Source: Xanthostigma xanthostigma (Eukaryota > Arthropoda > Insecta > Raphidioptera > Raphidiidae). Taken from it: a DNA stretch of 64,000 nucleotides. Below are positions 9,958-20,274 of this stretch, in pieces (position 1 is the first letter of the stretch; every line of letters starts with the position of its first letter). The notes under the pieces were generated by a model, which saw only the letters and a list, made by a program, of their open reading frames with translations, was not told where the DNA came from and ran no database searches. The translations under genes and the position numbers were made by a program. Location: positions 4,030,001 to 4,094,000 of the forward strand of contig OY754465.1 of NCBI GenBank assembly GCA_963575645.1, read 5' to 3'.

Positions 9958-11300
9958 AGATCACGTGTCCTGACGCGAATTTAACATTTTTTACCCATTA
10001 CAAAAAAAGTGTACAACGCCGCTAAAGAAGTTTTTACTTCAAAAATTTTTTTAGATAAACAAAACAGCCTGTATATGATGATTCATGATTATGCAGTGAT
10101 ATGACTAAAATCATCCAAACATTCAATAATATGTTAAAACATAATATGAAAGGTAGAACTTGACGTGCCTCCAGCATTGCATTTATGTCACTGAATACCT
10201 GGTGCAATAAACAGATACATTTATGCGATGTCCATTATATTTTCTATAGGCGATCACTGATTAAAGATCACCCTGTGTGTAGCCAAACCTGCACATTAAA
10301 AAATCGAAATAACTTTACGGCGATTTTCGTAAATTTCAGCAATGAGAAAATAAATTGTTTCGTTTCAGCAAATATTTGAACAATTATTCATTCCTTTACC
10401 ATTCCAACTCAATGAGCGGAGAATGATACTAATATAGGTCGAAATTCACTTTTCAAAGTTTTACAATATTTTTTCGTCTTACGGCTCTTGTTAACGACCG
10501 TTTTAGTCAACGGGTAACGAGCCGACGCGAAACGGTTACCTTTGTACACGATCCGCTAATATACGTTATCGATATCAGTTCTATACTTGAAGGGCGAAGA
10601 AGTGCAAGTTCGTTATGTCATGCTTGTTTATTTTTGTAATTTTCTAAAGTCTTGTCCCAACACTGGCCTATTATGAACAAGGCTAATTAATAAATCCATA
10701 TCAATATCAATTTTAAACTCCATATATTCACAATGAAGCGCACAAGGTAGGTATAGGTAAAAACGTGCGCGCACATCTGTCGTCGTCAAAAACCCCCCTT
10801 CGGACAGTTCGACCAGAGGTCTCGCCATTTCTTTGGGTTCCGTTTGAGTCAATTATTTCGTTTTACTGTCATTTTAATTGTCGGCGGTTTTGTATCAGCC
10901 TGTATAATAATTACACGTTTACCTGTGACTGTATTATGATAACATGACGAGTGTTTTGATCGTTCAAACAGAAAATTGCATTTTCAAAATCAATTAGTAC
11001 CAAATACGAATAATCTAATATGTAATCCATCTATTGCACTAGTGTGCATGTTAATTTATAGAAAATAAATATCGGTACACAATAATAATATACAGTGTTG
11101 TATTAATGTGCAATTAACTGTACATTGCGCTTAATTTATATTAATACTTTGTGCCTACGGGAGTAATTCCTTTGAAATACACACACGAAAAAATGTATAT
11201 ATATTAAACTAACTTTATATAATATTAATTAAAATAATAATAATATTTAATTATTATTGATTGAGTAAATAAGGGATCACTGTAACAATTTGTCTTATTT
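9958..11300. other. Uncharacterised stretch
   Basis: About 1.3 kb of AT-rich DNA with no repeat partner in the window. The minus-strand frame at 10628-10852 and the plus-strand frame at 10765-10947 overlap and have no family signal. Confidence 0.35.
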
Positions 11301-11380
11301 GTTAACAATTCTGTAGACAACGTCTACAGTGGCCAAAGGATCCAGAAAAACACAATTACAGATATTAAATTTGCATTTAT

Positions 11381-11418
11381 TGACTAACGTTTCGAAGGAT
11401 TTACCTTCATCCTTAGAG
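11381..11418 (-). ncRNA. Hammerhead-like stem-loop 1
   Basis: On the minus strand: CUAA, then GGAU, a hairpin GAAGG-UAAAU-CCUUC, then GAAACG and UUAG. The outer CUAA/UUAG stem and the inner 5 bp stem are both perfect. The left strand matches the hammerhead core CUGANGA poorly, so this copy is the weakest of the set in the core. Confidence 0.35.
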
Positions 11419-11459
11419 TACAAATGCCGTCAAATATGTAATGTTGTCAAAAAATAAAA

Positions 11460-11816
11460 CAGTTGTGTGGTTTTAAGAAACCACGACGCAAGTGAAACTT
11501 TTATTGGATTGTAGGCGTTGGATTGTAGACAGTTATCCATCACGATTAATTATAAACAACAATATTCACATGAATACACGAATAAAAACATGTAAACACT
11601 GTACAGCACTTGCCCGCATGACAGACTGACTATGTGTTATACATACTACACGGTCAGCTGATGCTAACCATGGGCGCCGCCATATTGGCCTTGGCTGCTC
11701 TACCGAGCGTCTACTCCGAACGCCTTTCACTTTACCCTTACTCCGCGGCTGCCTGTAATGCGACATGCAACAGACGGCCAGAAAAATTCGGGGCGATAGA
11801 ATAAAAGTTTCACTTT
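11460..11816. mobile_element. Repeat with AGTGAAACTTTTATT inverted ends, copy 1
   Basis: AAGTGAAACTTTTATT near 11491 and AATAAAAGTTTCACTT near 11800 are inverted ends. Outside the left end is a hairpin GTGGTTTTAAGAAACCAC that is shared with the copy at 46229-46569, so the unit extends past the inverted repeats. The body includes GGGCGCCGCCATATTGGCC and CGGTCAGCTGATG. Confidence 0.7.
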
Positions 11817-12035
11817 AAAAAAAACATTATGTCTGCAATTGCGTTTTTCTGGATCCTTTGGCCACTGTAGACGTTGTCTACAAAATTGTTAACAACTAAT
11901 TTTTGGATCGCTTGTTCTTTACTTACTTTGTCTTATGTAGACATACTGTATTCAAAGTAGGTTAGGTTCCTGAACGGTCTGAAGTTCGTACAGACAATAG
12001 GGCCGTTCGAGATTAACTTACTATTTCGTCCAATC

Positions 12036-12395
12036 TCAAAGTCAAAATGCAATATGCTTTAAAAGCGAAAAAAGCTTTTATTGTTATGTATCCATCATTT
12101 TTGACCAGACTCTTGACACAAACCATTGCTAACAAAGATAAAATTGTGGAGGTGATGCTCTTAAATCCAATCAACTACCATTAAGATTAAGCATGGATGA
12201 CATTACCAAAAAGTCTGAAAGTCAAAATGCGTTATACTTTTGAGGCGAAAAAACTATTATTGCAATGTATCCAGACTCTTGGCACAAATCATTGGTAACA
12301 AAGTTATTATTATGTAGGTTATGCTCTTAAATCCAATCAACGACTATTATGAAGCATGGTATGATGACACTTCCAAAACTTGCTCTTGGTGTTGA
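12036..12395 (+). repeat. Imperfect tandem duplication, period 180 bp
   Basis: AAAGTCAAAATGC starts at 12038 and 12218. Each unit also contains AATGTATCCA/TATGTATCCA, GACTCTTG(A/G)CACAAA and GATGCTCTTAAATCCAATCA-type words. Origin unknown; no coding sequence. Confidence 0.75.
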
Positions 12396-12921
12396 AAGGC
12401 AGTGACAGCTGCACATCGCAAAAAAAAATGTAAATTATATATTTGCTTGCGTTTATTACGTATTGATAACGAATCAAGAATCTATCTATCTATACGATCA
12501 GTATTAAAAGAATTACATTATGTACTTCAAAAATTCACAATGTCAAATATTTTAAGTTCTACTTTAAACATCGTTATTTTGATACTGATACTATTTCAAC
12601 AAATAATTTACTTATATAGATTGCGTATTCTTTGTGTTTTCTTTTTTAACCGACTTCAACAAAAAGGAGGAGGTTCTATGTTCGTCTGTATATATTTTTT
12701 TTTTATGTATGTTCACCGATTTCTCTGTCAATTATGAACCGATTTTCAAATTTTTTTTTTATTCGAAAGAGCGCACCTCAGAGGTGGTCCCATCGGAACC
12801 AAGTTAGGATCTGATGGTGGAATCCGGAGAAATCGAGGGAAACTCTCAAATTTCAAAGTCACACATAATGTTTTTTATGTATGTTCACCGATTTTTAGTG
12901 TTAGATTAACACTAAAAAGAG
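12396..12921. repeat. Dispersed insect repeat fragment (GACTTCAACAAAAAGGAGGA family)
   Basis: Contains AACCGACTTCAACAAAAAGG followed by AGGTTCTATGTTCGTCTGTA and two ATGTATGTTCACCGATTT words, an arrangement common in insect repeats. It passes directly into the foldback at 12922. Confidence 0.5.
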
Positions 12922-13132
12922 AAAAATAAAATATTTTTAACAAAAAAATTGAACCGACTTCACACTAAAAAGTAAAAAATAATTCCGTATTGAAATGTTT
13001 TGGAGTCGGTATAGTTCTCGGAATAGATTTCATTTTGGCTGACACCGACTCCAAAACATTTCAATACGGAATTATTTTTTACTTTTTAGTGTGAAGTCGG
13101 TTCAATTTTTTTGTTAAAAATATTTCATTTTT
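12922..13132. repeat. Long foldback, 89-bp arms, one mismatch
   Basis: Arms 12922-13010 and 13044-13132 pair over 89 bp with one mismatch around a 33 bp loop. The arm holds TTGAACCGACTTCAC, then ACTAAAAAGTAAAAAATAA, then CCGTATTGAAATGTTTTGG. The same ACTAAAAAGTAAAAAATAA core occurs in the foldback at 34286-34512, whose outer and inner arm sequences differ. Confidence 0.9.
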
Positions 13133-13849
13133 AACTTTGTTAATTTCAATTGCTTATTTGCAATTTGATCTTTCTTTCATATTTATCATTACGCATTCAA
13201 CATTACATTACGATGAAGAACATTTTAACATTTTAGAATGTCATATTTTATATGAAGCTTTATAAACTAAAGCTCTGTTTTAATTTGACACGACTCTATG
13301 AACTTAAAAGATCATATTCTTGATAGTTAAAATTTCGTTTTACTAATATAAATCCACCTATCCATCATGATAACAATCTGTATCAACTCATGACGTTTGT
13401 TGTTTCCTTTTTTTTCAGTTTTACACATAATATACTTACTAAAAATTAGTTGAACCCATTATTTACGGGTATCAAACATATTCGAAAAAAAAATAACATA
13501 ATATTGACATAACAATTATTATTATTCATTATTTAAATACAATTATTCAGCTTTGTTTATCGAAATTGTATCAACATGTACACAAAAAAAAAGATTTAAT
13601 TATTCATATTTTATTTCAAAATAATTTATAAACGCATTCCACCGCATTTATTTTGTTTTGTTCACTGATTATATTATAAAATAGATTTGCGTATATTCAG
13701 TTGTATAAATTATTATATATTGGTAGTAGGTACATAACGATTTACGAAAAACGAGACTGCTCTTCATTTGAAATAAATTTTTTGAAGAAATGAGGAAGTT
13801 GAAGAGGAAATACTGGCACTATAACTGTATAAATAATTTTTATTGTTAG
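13133..13849. other. Uncharacterised AT-rich stretch
   Basis: No gene or repeat partner recognised. Confidence 0.3.
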
Positions 13850-13950
13850 TAGAAGTTTTGTTCCAAAATATATGTATTGAAGGAGATTTATTTGGTTGAG
13901 GAACAATTGAAAAATAAGCATTACCAGAGTATCGCTTGTGGCCAACGTCA
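13850..13950 (-). mobile_element. Retroelement family H, partial copy starting at the predicted ribozyme cleavage site
   Basis: On the minus strand it reads GGCCACAAGCGATACTCTGG, then CCTCAACCAAATAAATCTCC and ends GGAACAAAACTTCTACTAAC. Full-length relatives at 27 and 55.8 kb carry the hammerhead-like motif just upstream of GGCC; here the copy begins at GGCC. The adjoining AACGT also belongs to the neighbouring repeat, so the junction is fixed only to within five bases. Confidence 0.65.
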
Positions 13951-14107
13951 TAGAAAAAGACAAAGTTTTTGAAACATAGATACCTACTTTATTCAGATTG
14001 AATGCAAGTACATCAACCAATCCTATCATCGGAGAAATCAGGGAATTACATCGAAGAAAGAGACGCAGATATATTTTCGATACGCTTTGTTGCCTTCGCC
14101 TTAGACA
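13951..14107 (+). repeat. Repeat family R fragment
   Basis: AACGTCATAGAAAAAGACAA, TGAATGCAAGTACATCAACC and TCATCGGAGAAATCAGGG match the copies at 20275-20660 and 24030-24400. It directly precedes a LINE 3' end. Confidence 0.7.
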
Positions 14108-14111
14108 ATGA

Positions 14112-14399
14112 TCTATATATAATTGCTTAACGTATGCTAAATCAAATATTAACACATTTTCGAAAGTTAGCGACACTACTTGTCACTTTCTACGTAATAT
14201 TGATCAGCTAACAATTTCGAAGCACCATTTAAATCTGTTTGCTAAAGGCCCAAATTCTATGCCTATAAAATTATATAATCAATTACCGGCTAATGTTAAA
14301 TCCATTAATAGCCTATCTTGTTTCAAACGCGCCATCAAGCGTCTCTTAATTCAGCACACTTTTTATTCAATCCAGGAATTTTTTTCGACCTCATTGTAA
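14112..14399 (+). pseudogene. LINE (CR1/Jockey/L2-type) reverse transcriptase C-terminus
   Basis: An open stretch of 95 codons, with no start codon of its own, ends at a TAA at 14397-14399. It contains the C-terminal signature PIKLYNQLPANVKSINSL, then FKRAIKRLLI, then FYSIQEFF. CR1-, L2- and Jockey-like proteins end with LYN.LP..IK....L..FK..LK..L....FYS..EF. The upstream part of the reverse transcriptase, including the catalytic YADD box, is missing, so this is a 5'-truncated retrocopy. After the stop come AATAAATAAAC and a (TTA)n tail at about 14451-14473, as expected for such elements. Confidence 0.85.
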
Positions 14400-14660
14400 T
14401 TTCTATGTTTGACTTGTTCCACACATTTATGTCAACGGAATAAATAAACTTTATTATTATTATTATTATTATATAGTAAATTATAAAATATATAATAAAA
14501 ACCATATTTTTCGCACGGCCAATCAGCTGCCAAATTTTAGCCATGGACATAATATGGCACCAGATTTTATATAACTGAACATTCGCGAATGTCTATAAAA
14601 ATTGACGTTTGTTGTTAAAAATAACTAAACCCCACACTCGTGCCTTAGACAACAGTATAA
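14400..14660. other. LINE 3' UTR with (TTA)n tail, then unassigned DNA
   Basis: The 3' UTR contains AATAAATAAACTTTATTATT followed by TTA repeats. Past about 14480 nothing is recognised. Confidence 0.6.
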
Positions 14661-14972
14661 TACGCGCCACGAATATAAAAGGTTCGGAAGTTAGATGCGA
14701 ATGCGGGCTTGCGCTTGTACAGTCTGTTGAAAAACCACAAACTCGCACCTCAACAAAACTAACATAGCAATAACAACTTGACAATAGCGTACTCGACTGT
14801 ACTTTAAAGCAGTAAAGTGACAAAGGCAACGAGCGATCACGTAAATCACCGACGAGCGCACGTTCCGTGCAGGTAGCCGGGAGGTGGTGAGAGTATCAAC
14901 GGCTCTATAAAATGTGCCTTTGCGACGCTTTTTTTTTACTAACTTCCGAACCTTTTAGATCCGTGGCGCGTA
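14661..14972. mobile_element. MITE with TACGCGCCACG ends
   Basis: TACGCGCCACGAATATAAAA at the left is matched by the complement of ATCCGTGGCGCGTA at the right. The inverted region continues through AGGTTCGGAAGTTAG (about 33 bp). It is 312 bp long, somewhat GC-richer than its surroundings, with no coding frame. Confidence 0.7.
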
Positions 14973-15032
14973 CTAAACTGTGTAACATTCTGTGCAGTAG
15001 TGTACAACAAAATACAGATTTGATATACGTAC

Positions 15033-15171
15033 CTGCAGCATGTTTGTGAAACCATTGACGCGGAATAGTTGAAATGCACTCGTCAAATAAATATCGCATA
15101 ACATCAATCACTGCGGCTGGTTGAGCAGAATGCGAACTGGCTGCCGCCGGGTGACTAGCTGGACTGTGCAT
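15033..15171 (-). CDS. Candidate first coding exon of an unidentified gene
   Basis: Minus strand. An ATG at 15171 in the context ACAAACAATGC opens a 46-codon frame that ends at a CAG|GTACGT donor (donor GT at 15031-15032). An in-frame stop lies 12 bases upstream of the ATG. The N-terminus is low-complexity (SHPAAASSHSAQPAA) and is followed by VIDVMRYLFDEC and IPRQWFHKHAAG. Composition is less AT-rich than nearby DNA. I do not recognise a family. If real it is a 5' exon whose downstream exons lie further along the minus strand; it could also be chance or part of an unrecognised transposon. Confidence 0.35.
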
Positions 15172-16467
15172 TGTTTGTGACCGTCACTAATTCAGTATTA
15201 TTATTGCCTACAGGGTACCGCGACCCTTTAAACTTACGGAGCACAGTCAGAAAAATTACCATAAATAATTTAACTGTACAAACGTATTTAAGAATCGAAA
15301 AAACCGGACGGGACCGCTAGTGTATAGATAATTAAACTTATATTATAAACTTAAAAGCTACGTTGCTCCGCGGTGTTTTGGTCTTATTTTTTTAGTATTA
15401 AAATAAGTTATGTACTTTTAGAGAATTTTTCAATTTTGTCAAGCCATATGGTTTGCAGCATATGCAAACTATCTGATAATTATATTAAATTAAAGTCGTC
15501 GGCAAGTATTGATGGAATAAATTGAAATTACCTACTTAACCTCAATGAACTAATACGTCAATGCTAATATTTACCATTCTTATATGGACATAAGTGGATT
15601 AATTATAAATATGTAGAATATGATGATTTTATTGCAACTTGTGTTGTGAAATATCATTGAAAGCGTGGGTAAGTTTTAATAAAAAGGAGTGAAAATTTTA
15701 TGTTAGAAATCAGACACAGATTGATGCAGTAAAATAACTGTAATAAACAAAACATATTAGATTATACTAATTAATTATGTTTTATAATAAATTAACAAAC
15801 CTGATTCAATACATTTGTCGATACTTAATTAATTTTATTATTAATCGTCTTTTAACATTTGACATTTCTTAGATCAAGTCACTAATGGAAGTAGTTAGTA
15901 GAATACCCGACAGACTAAGACAACACAGTTTGGCGGAACGTTCAAACTTACATATACTGTAGCTTAAATACAAATTTTTAAATGTTTAAAAACGAATCCC
16001 CTGAGTAATAATAGAAAACTAATAAGTATGATAGATGTGATAAATTTTTGTTTCAATAAGTTGCTTAGAAATCTCGATTTGAAACTAGATCTGGATTCAT
16101 TCTAAAGTTTAGTTTGTCTGCACTCTGTTTTGCAGTTGTCTAAAAACAAGAAGTCTGACCAAAGTGTCGTGTTGCATCACTCAGTTCCATTTTGCAGTAA
16201 AATGTAACAAGACTTTGTTTTTTACAGGCGATCATAAAGTAAACAAGAACGTCTAGATCATGACGCAATAAAGAGAAATGCATTTTTTAAATGTTCTGCA
16301 GTCGGTAACGGGATCACGCTTTCTTAAGCCCCCTTTACTTCACAGCTCTCGACTTCCTTGTGTGTGCGCGCGCACATACTGTACACTTGTAGCTTCTCTG
16401 GGTGATCTGTCACAACTTACACAGAGAAGCTGCGTACTGCGTGTGTGACTATAGTATATTTTTATTA
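15172..16467. other. Uncharacterised stretch
   Basis: AT-rich. A small inverted repeat around 16390-16430 (GTAGCTTCTCTG / CAGAGAAGCTGC) follows a GTGTGTGCGCGCGCACA segment at 16360. No gene is visible. Confidence 0.35.
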
Positions 16468-16949
16468 GTGATGTGCCGGATCGTTAAAAATGTATATCCG
16501 CGGATACGGATACGGATCTTAACTTTCTTAGAGTACGCGGCGGTAAATATTGCACATTGACCTTTGGAAAGAGACTATCTGTTATGGGAAAAAGTTATTG
16601 ACCTCTTTAAGAGTTAACTCTCATAACAGATTGTCTCTTTCCAAAGATCGATGTGCAATATCTCATTATAAAGATAGTTTTTTTAGTTCCTTTGAGTTAT
16701 GTATGTACTCACTACGATAAATGTTTGCAATATATAAAGGTGCCAAATACGATTTTAAAAAATAAAAAATAATCTGAATGGAATTTAACAGTTTTTCATT
16801 ATTACCTCATCACCTATATATATAAAATTTCATCTATGAATTGAAAATTAATACGGTAAAAGGTCCGCCAAAAACTAACGGATACAGATACGAATCTTTC
16901 TTCTCCCTCGGATATCCGCGGATACGGATACGGATATCCGGCACAGCAC
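16468..16949. mobile_element. Element with GTGATGTGCCGGAT ends, copy 1
   Basis: Begins AGTGATGTGCCGGAT and ends ATCCGGCACAGCAC. Near both ends it has clusters of ATCCGCGGATACGGATAC. Inside is a long inverted repeat: TTTGGAAAGAGACTATCTGT against ACAGATTGTCTCTTTCCAAA. Copy 2 is at 29636-30112 in the opposite orientation. The ends resemble hAT-type MITEs, but no 8 bp duplication was confirmed. Confidence 0.75.
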
Positions 16950-17533
16950 AAGTTTTTATACACAATTTGTATTAGTTATAAGGCTATATTTAGTCATAAG
17001 AATTTCTTAAGTTGACGGGGCAAAATTTGTTTACAGGGTGAAGTTTAGTTACTAAAATTTGACTTAAATTATATTTCGCCGGCTCCTAATTATTTTTTTA
17101 TAGAATTAATTCCCCATGAATGTTACAAATCCTCTCCTGTTCGTTAAAATTTGACGCAAAATGTCTGGTTTCGTTAGATTGAATTGAAAAATTTTCCAAA
17201 TGCAAATATTTATTGGAAGATATTCATCAACACAAACGGCTGTCAGATCTTATCGTCAAGTGTCATTTATTACAAAATCCAATTTATTTCAATCGAGATA
17301 CTCAGTGCATGCAGATTGCATTGTTGCACTAGAAAGATCCGTTGTTTACTAATAAATGTAATTATTTAGATCAATATACAAATTGCGAATCGGTTCGCTA
17401 TTGGTTTGCATTCAACTGTCAGATAAAGGAAAGGTCAAACAAAACACGATCGTGTAAACTGTTGTTTGGTTGTATTATAACATTTTCGTAACTAATTTGT
17501 TTGCTAATTACTGATTGCTTTTTCTTGTTTTAG
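16950..17533. other. Uncharacterised stretch, possibly intron upstream of the 17534 exon
   Basis: No repeat partner recognised. A candidate branch region (CTAATTACTGAT) and pyrimidine tract precede the acceptor at 17531-17533. Confidence 0.35.
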
Positions 17534-17619
17534 GTAAGTACCAGTCATGTTCAGCGTCATTAAATATCTCCAGTTTTAACACAGAAGTGTTGAATGTCGG
17601 CAATGTGAATAATATAATG
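17534..17619 (+). CDS. Candidate internal exon of an unidentified host gene
   Basis: An 86 bp segment is bounded by GCTTTTTCTTGTTTTAG|G on the left and ATG|GTAAGTTTC on the right, both strong splice sites. Of the three frames only one is open: two bases of a split codon, then 28 codons including KYQSCSASLNISSFNTEVL and NVGNVNNIM. Cys and several Asn/Ser could suit an extracellular loop, but I recognise no family. It is not repeated elsewhere in the window, which favours a host exon over a transposon. The flanking kilobases would then be introns full of transposons. Confidence 0.45.
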
Positions 17620-18082
17620 GTAAGTTTCATTTAAAATTCAATAACGTGAACAAACTAAACTTGTTTAATTCAATGGTCGCTTTCTCTAGACAAATATTTG
17701 CCGTTTATGTTAGGTCCTATTTAGTAATTACTGAAAGCTGTTCTAACGCCAAATTAAAACCGGCTAGTATGGTCCCTTAATTCTTTATTTATGGTAATTG
17801 GGATATTATCATTTACAACGGTTTAGATACATCACACGAGCTTTCTATTGTGTTATTTTGTATTGTTAATATTTTAATTTTTTGTTTAACTTTCATGTTT
17901 TTGTTAGAAACATTGACAGCATGGTCCATTTTTTAACACAGGGGGGGTAAACAACTGCTAAATTCATTTTATACTCGGATGCAGCGCTAGCGCCATTTCG
18001 GACGATTTTTGAACTGTTATTAACAGTATTTAGATGGTTACTTTTTCAACTTATCCTCCTTATCTCTACCCTCCATAGTTCA
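17620..18082. other. Uncharacterised stretch
   Basis: A run of nine G lies near 17940. Nothing else is recognised. Confidence 0.3.
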
Positions 18083-18157
18083 GATACCGAGCCGCAAACG
18101 AAATACATATTTTGCAGATTTATATCTATCGCACTCGGGTGAATCCGGAACGGGCCG
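18083..18157 (+). mobile_element. Helitron-like 3' end fragment
   Basis: GAGCCGCAAACGAAATACAT, then CGCACTCGGGTGAATCCGG and CGGGCCGCTA match the end of the element at 58802-59214. It abuts the start of the next Helitron. Confidence 0.6.
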
Positions 18158-18890
18158 CTATACTAATATATAAAGCTGAAGAGTTTTGTTTGTTTGTTTG
18201 GTTGAACGCGCTAATCTCAGAAACTACTGGTTAGAATTGAATTTTTTTTTGTTGGATAGCCCATTTATCGTGGAAGGCTATAGGCTATATAATATCACGC
18301 TACGACCAATTGGAGCGGAACATCAATGAAAAATGTTGCAAGATGTATCTCAAAATTTGTCCGTCCGACAAATATTATCAGGTGAAATGTCTTAACTAAA
18401 TATGGCAATATTAGCGCATTGCGTTTAGAATCCCGGATAGCTCAGTCGGTAGAGCATAAGACTCTTAATGCCAGGGTCTTGGGTTCAAGCCCCACGTCGG
18501 CGAATATATTTTTATTTTTTTATTTTCTAAATTGCTTTCTTTTAAGGTTTACATTTCAATTTTTTTAAATTTTATTACGACTAATTAAAATTAAATAAAT
18601 CTAATTAACAGCTCATTTGAAAACTGTTACAACTATAGGTACCTATATAAAAATAATTTTCCTACAGTGTTTTCAATTATAAATATTTATTATATAAAAA
18701 AAATATTACTTAAAAAAAGTAGAAATATGTACTGCTTTTTAACGACAAAAACTTTTGAACGGCAACTCCGATCATTATGAAGTTTGGGCACAACATTCAT
18801 CTCGGTAAACTAAGATGAATGTGCGTACTCATGTCTCTTCCTTCCCCATTCGTTCTTTTGCACCCGGGTGAAACCGGGCGGGACCGGTAG
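18158..18890 (+). mobile_element. Non-autonomous Helitron-like element carrying a tRNA-Lys-like module, copy 1
   Basis: Begins CTATACTAATATATAAAGC and ends with a hairpin (CCCGG-GTGAAA-CCGGG) followed by GCGGGACCGGTAG, the layout of Helitron 3' ends (hairpin, then CTRR). Relative to the 338 bp copy at 22093-22430 it holds an extra block of about 390 bp with a tRNA-like sequence. The block is flanked by CGACAAA on both sides. Inference: a tRNA-derived SINE inserted into a Helitron and was then spread with it. Confidence 0.75.
18431..18503 (+). tRNA. tRNA-Lys(CTT)-like sequence inside a Helitron
   Basis: Contains GGATAGCTCAGTCGGTAGAG (A box), the loop ACTCTTAAT (anticodon CTT) and GGGTTCAAGCCCC (B box). 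The anticodon stem is damaged by ATGCCAGG after the loop and the acceptor stem pairs poorly, so a working tRNA is unlikely. Confidence 0.6.
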
Positions 18891-19344
18891 TATATTATAT
18901 AAAATGTATCTATGCAGACATGAGTACGATGATGACTGATGTGACAGGTCAGCCATGAATCTTAATCGGACACGCAGCATCTAACTGTCAACCAGTAGCT
19001 CTTCATGTCTGGAGATGTGTGTTTTTAAATTACGATTTATAATATAATAACACTCCAACTTGACTGCGTAATATGTCATTGACTTCGTATTCATTTCTAT
19101 TTTATATCTAGACAAGTCTCCTATATATTATCTATTTGCATTGTCCACATACTATAGTAGCAAAAGTCCAAAATGTCTTCCAAAAAATCCTTTTTCTTTG
19201 AATGCAAGCCTCTGTAATTATCATAGCAAGAAGAAGAAAATATTTTGAAAGATTTAAATATTTTTTTCTTAAAAAAGTGAAATATATAATCTACAAAAAT
19301 GTTTCTTACGGACATCACAAGATCATCGCTTCTACCATATCATA
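18891..19344. other. Uncharacterised stretch
   Basis: No gene. A 65-residue minus-strand frame is Lys/Phe-rich from AT-rich DNA. Confidence 0.3.
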
Positions 19345-19520
19345 AACCATCTTGGTTTTCGGACTTGTAGACTTGGCATTTCTACTTTGACGTTTCGTCT
19401 ACAACTGCGGTAGACATTATCAAAGGCGATGTGGCAAACGCCTTTGATAATGCCCACCGCTGTTGTAGACCAAACTAGGTAGAAATGCAATGAAAGCCCG
19501 GAAACCAAGAAGATTTGAAA
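19345..19520. repeat. Near-palindromic Penelope-like repeat copy with hammerhead-like motif
   Basis: Two inverted half-copies face each other around GGCAAACGCC: GATAATGTCTACCGC...GTAGACGAAACGTC on the minus strand and a similar GATAATGCCCACCGC...GTAGACC on the plus. The outer parts share GGTTTTCGGACTTG / CCCGGAAACCAAG. The same words follow the Penelope-like frame at 35.0-35.1 kb. Confidence 0.65.
19384..19427 (-). ncRNA. Hammerhead-like stem-loop 2
   Basis: Minus strand: UUGAUAAU, hairpin GUCUAC-CGCAGUU-GUAGAC (6 bp, perfect), GAA, ACGU, C, AAAG. The left strand differs from CUGANGA(U) at C3 and G8. The outer stem is weak unless shifted to UUUG/CAAA. Confidence 0.4.
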
Positions 19521-19658
19521 TAACTCCAACCTATAAAACCTACACACTTAAATATCACATTAAAATTTTCAAAACTTTTTTACACCGAGTTTCTTCCTAT
19601 CTTAATATATGTCCAATGAATTTTAGAAGTTACCACAAAACACCAAACAGCTTATTCC

Positions 19659-19708
19659 ATCTCGAAATACGTTTCGTTAGCCATGTTAGCATCATCAGGA
19701 GTTGAGAT
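19659..19708 (-). ncRNA. Hammerhead-like stem-loop 3
   Basis: Minus strand: an outer AUCUC/GAGAU stem, then CUGAUGAU (perfect hammerhead core strand plus U), GCUAACAUGGCUAAC, GAA, ACGU, A. The core strands are perfect, but the inner hairpin has decayed: both arms read GCUAAC rather than being complementary. Confidence 0.4.
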
Positions 19709-20274
19709 TTAATCATATCCTGATTATACCAACATAATTATCAAAACAGACGTTACGAAGAAATAAGTGATGTAGTGTTTTCTGGTTATTTTAAAAATTT
19801 TGTCCAGGCATCTGTGTTTAGAAACATAGAAGTTTTTAGTTACTGCATTACTAAGATGCGCACATTATAGTATCATCACAAGACAATAAAATTACAGTTT
19901 TTTGTGTAATTTACATATTATATTTTAAAATACATTTCCAGCATTGCACCCAGCGAGAGATAGTTTGCATGTGTTCTACTTATTTCTGCGGCAGCAGTGG
20001 GTGTAACGCCTTAACTCATAATAATATAAGAGAAAAAGAGCTCATTTTATTGCCTGTAGAATATAATATACAGTGTGTTCAACACAACTCAAGAAGACAC
20101 ATAAGTAGTTTTTATCTGGAAAATATCTTATAAACTATGCCATGAAAATTTTATTATTTTCAGAATATTTTAAATAAGTATCTTGATTTATTATAGAAAT
20201 TCGTAACCATTCACAAGATGTATAAAAAGACCATGTAAATAAAAATGGGGTTACTTAATACGTATCTGTTTTAT
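19709..20274. other. Uncharacterised stretch
   Basis: No gene or repeat partner recognised. Confidence 0.3.

Larger units (their letters stand above)
11301..11892. mobile_element. Inverted-repeat element containing a hammerhead-like motif
   Basis: Ends are long inverted repeats of about 45 bp: GTTAACAATT, GTAGACAACGTCTACAGTGG and AAAGGATCCAGAAAAAC. A hammerhead-like stem-loop lies at 11381-11418 just inside the left arm, followed on the minus strand by CAATAAATGC. A second repeat (11460-11816) is nested in the middle. The arrangement recalls the inverted retroelement pair at 53.6-55.9 kb. No target duplication could be fixed. Confidence 0.6.

Noticed and set aside
11301..11892. GTTAACAATT at both ends as a target duplication
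   Set aside because: The two are inverted, not direct, so they are part of the inverted repeat.
18431..18503. Functional tRNA-Lys gene
   Set aside because: Broken anticodon and acceptor stems and repetition inside Helitrons point to a SINE-type module.
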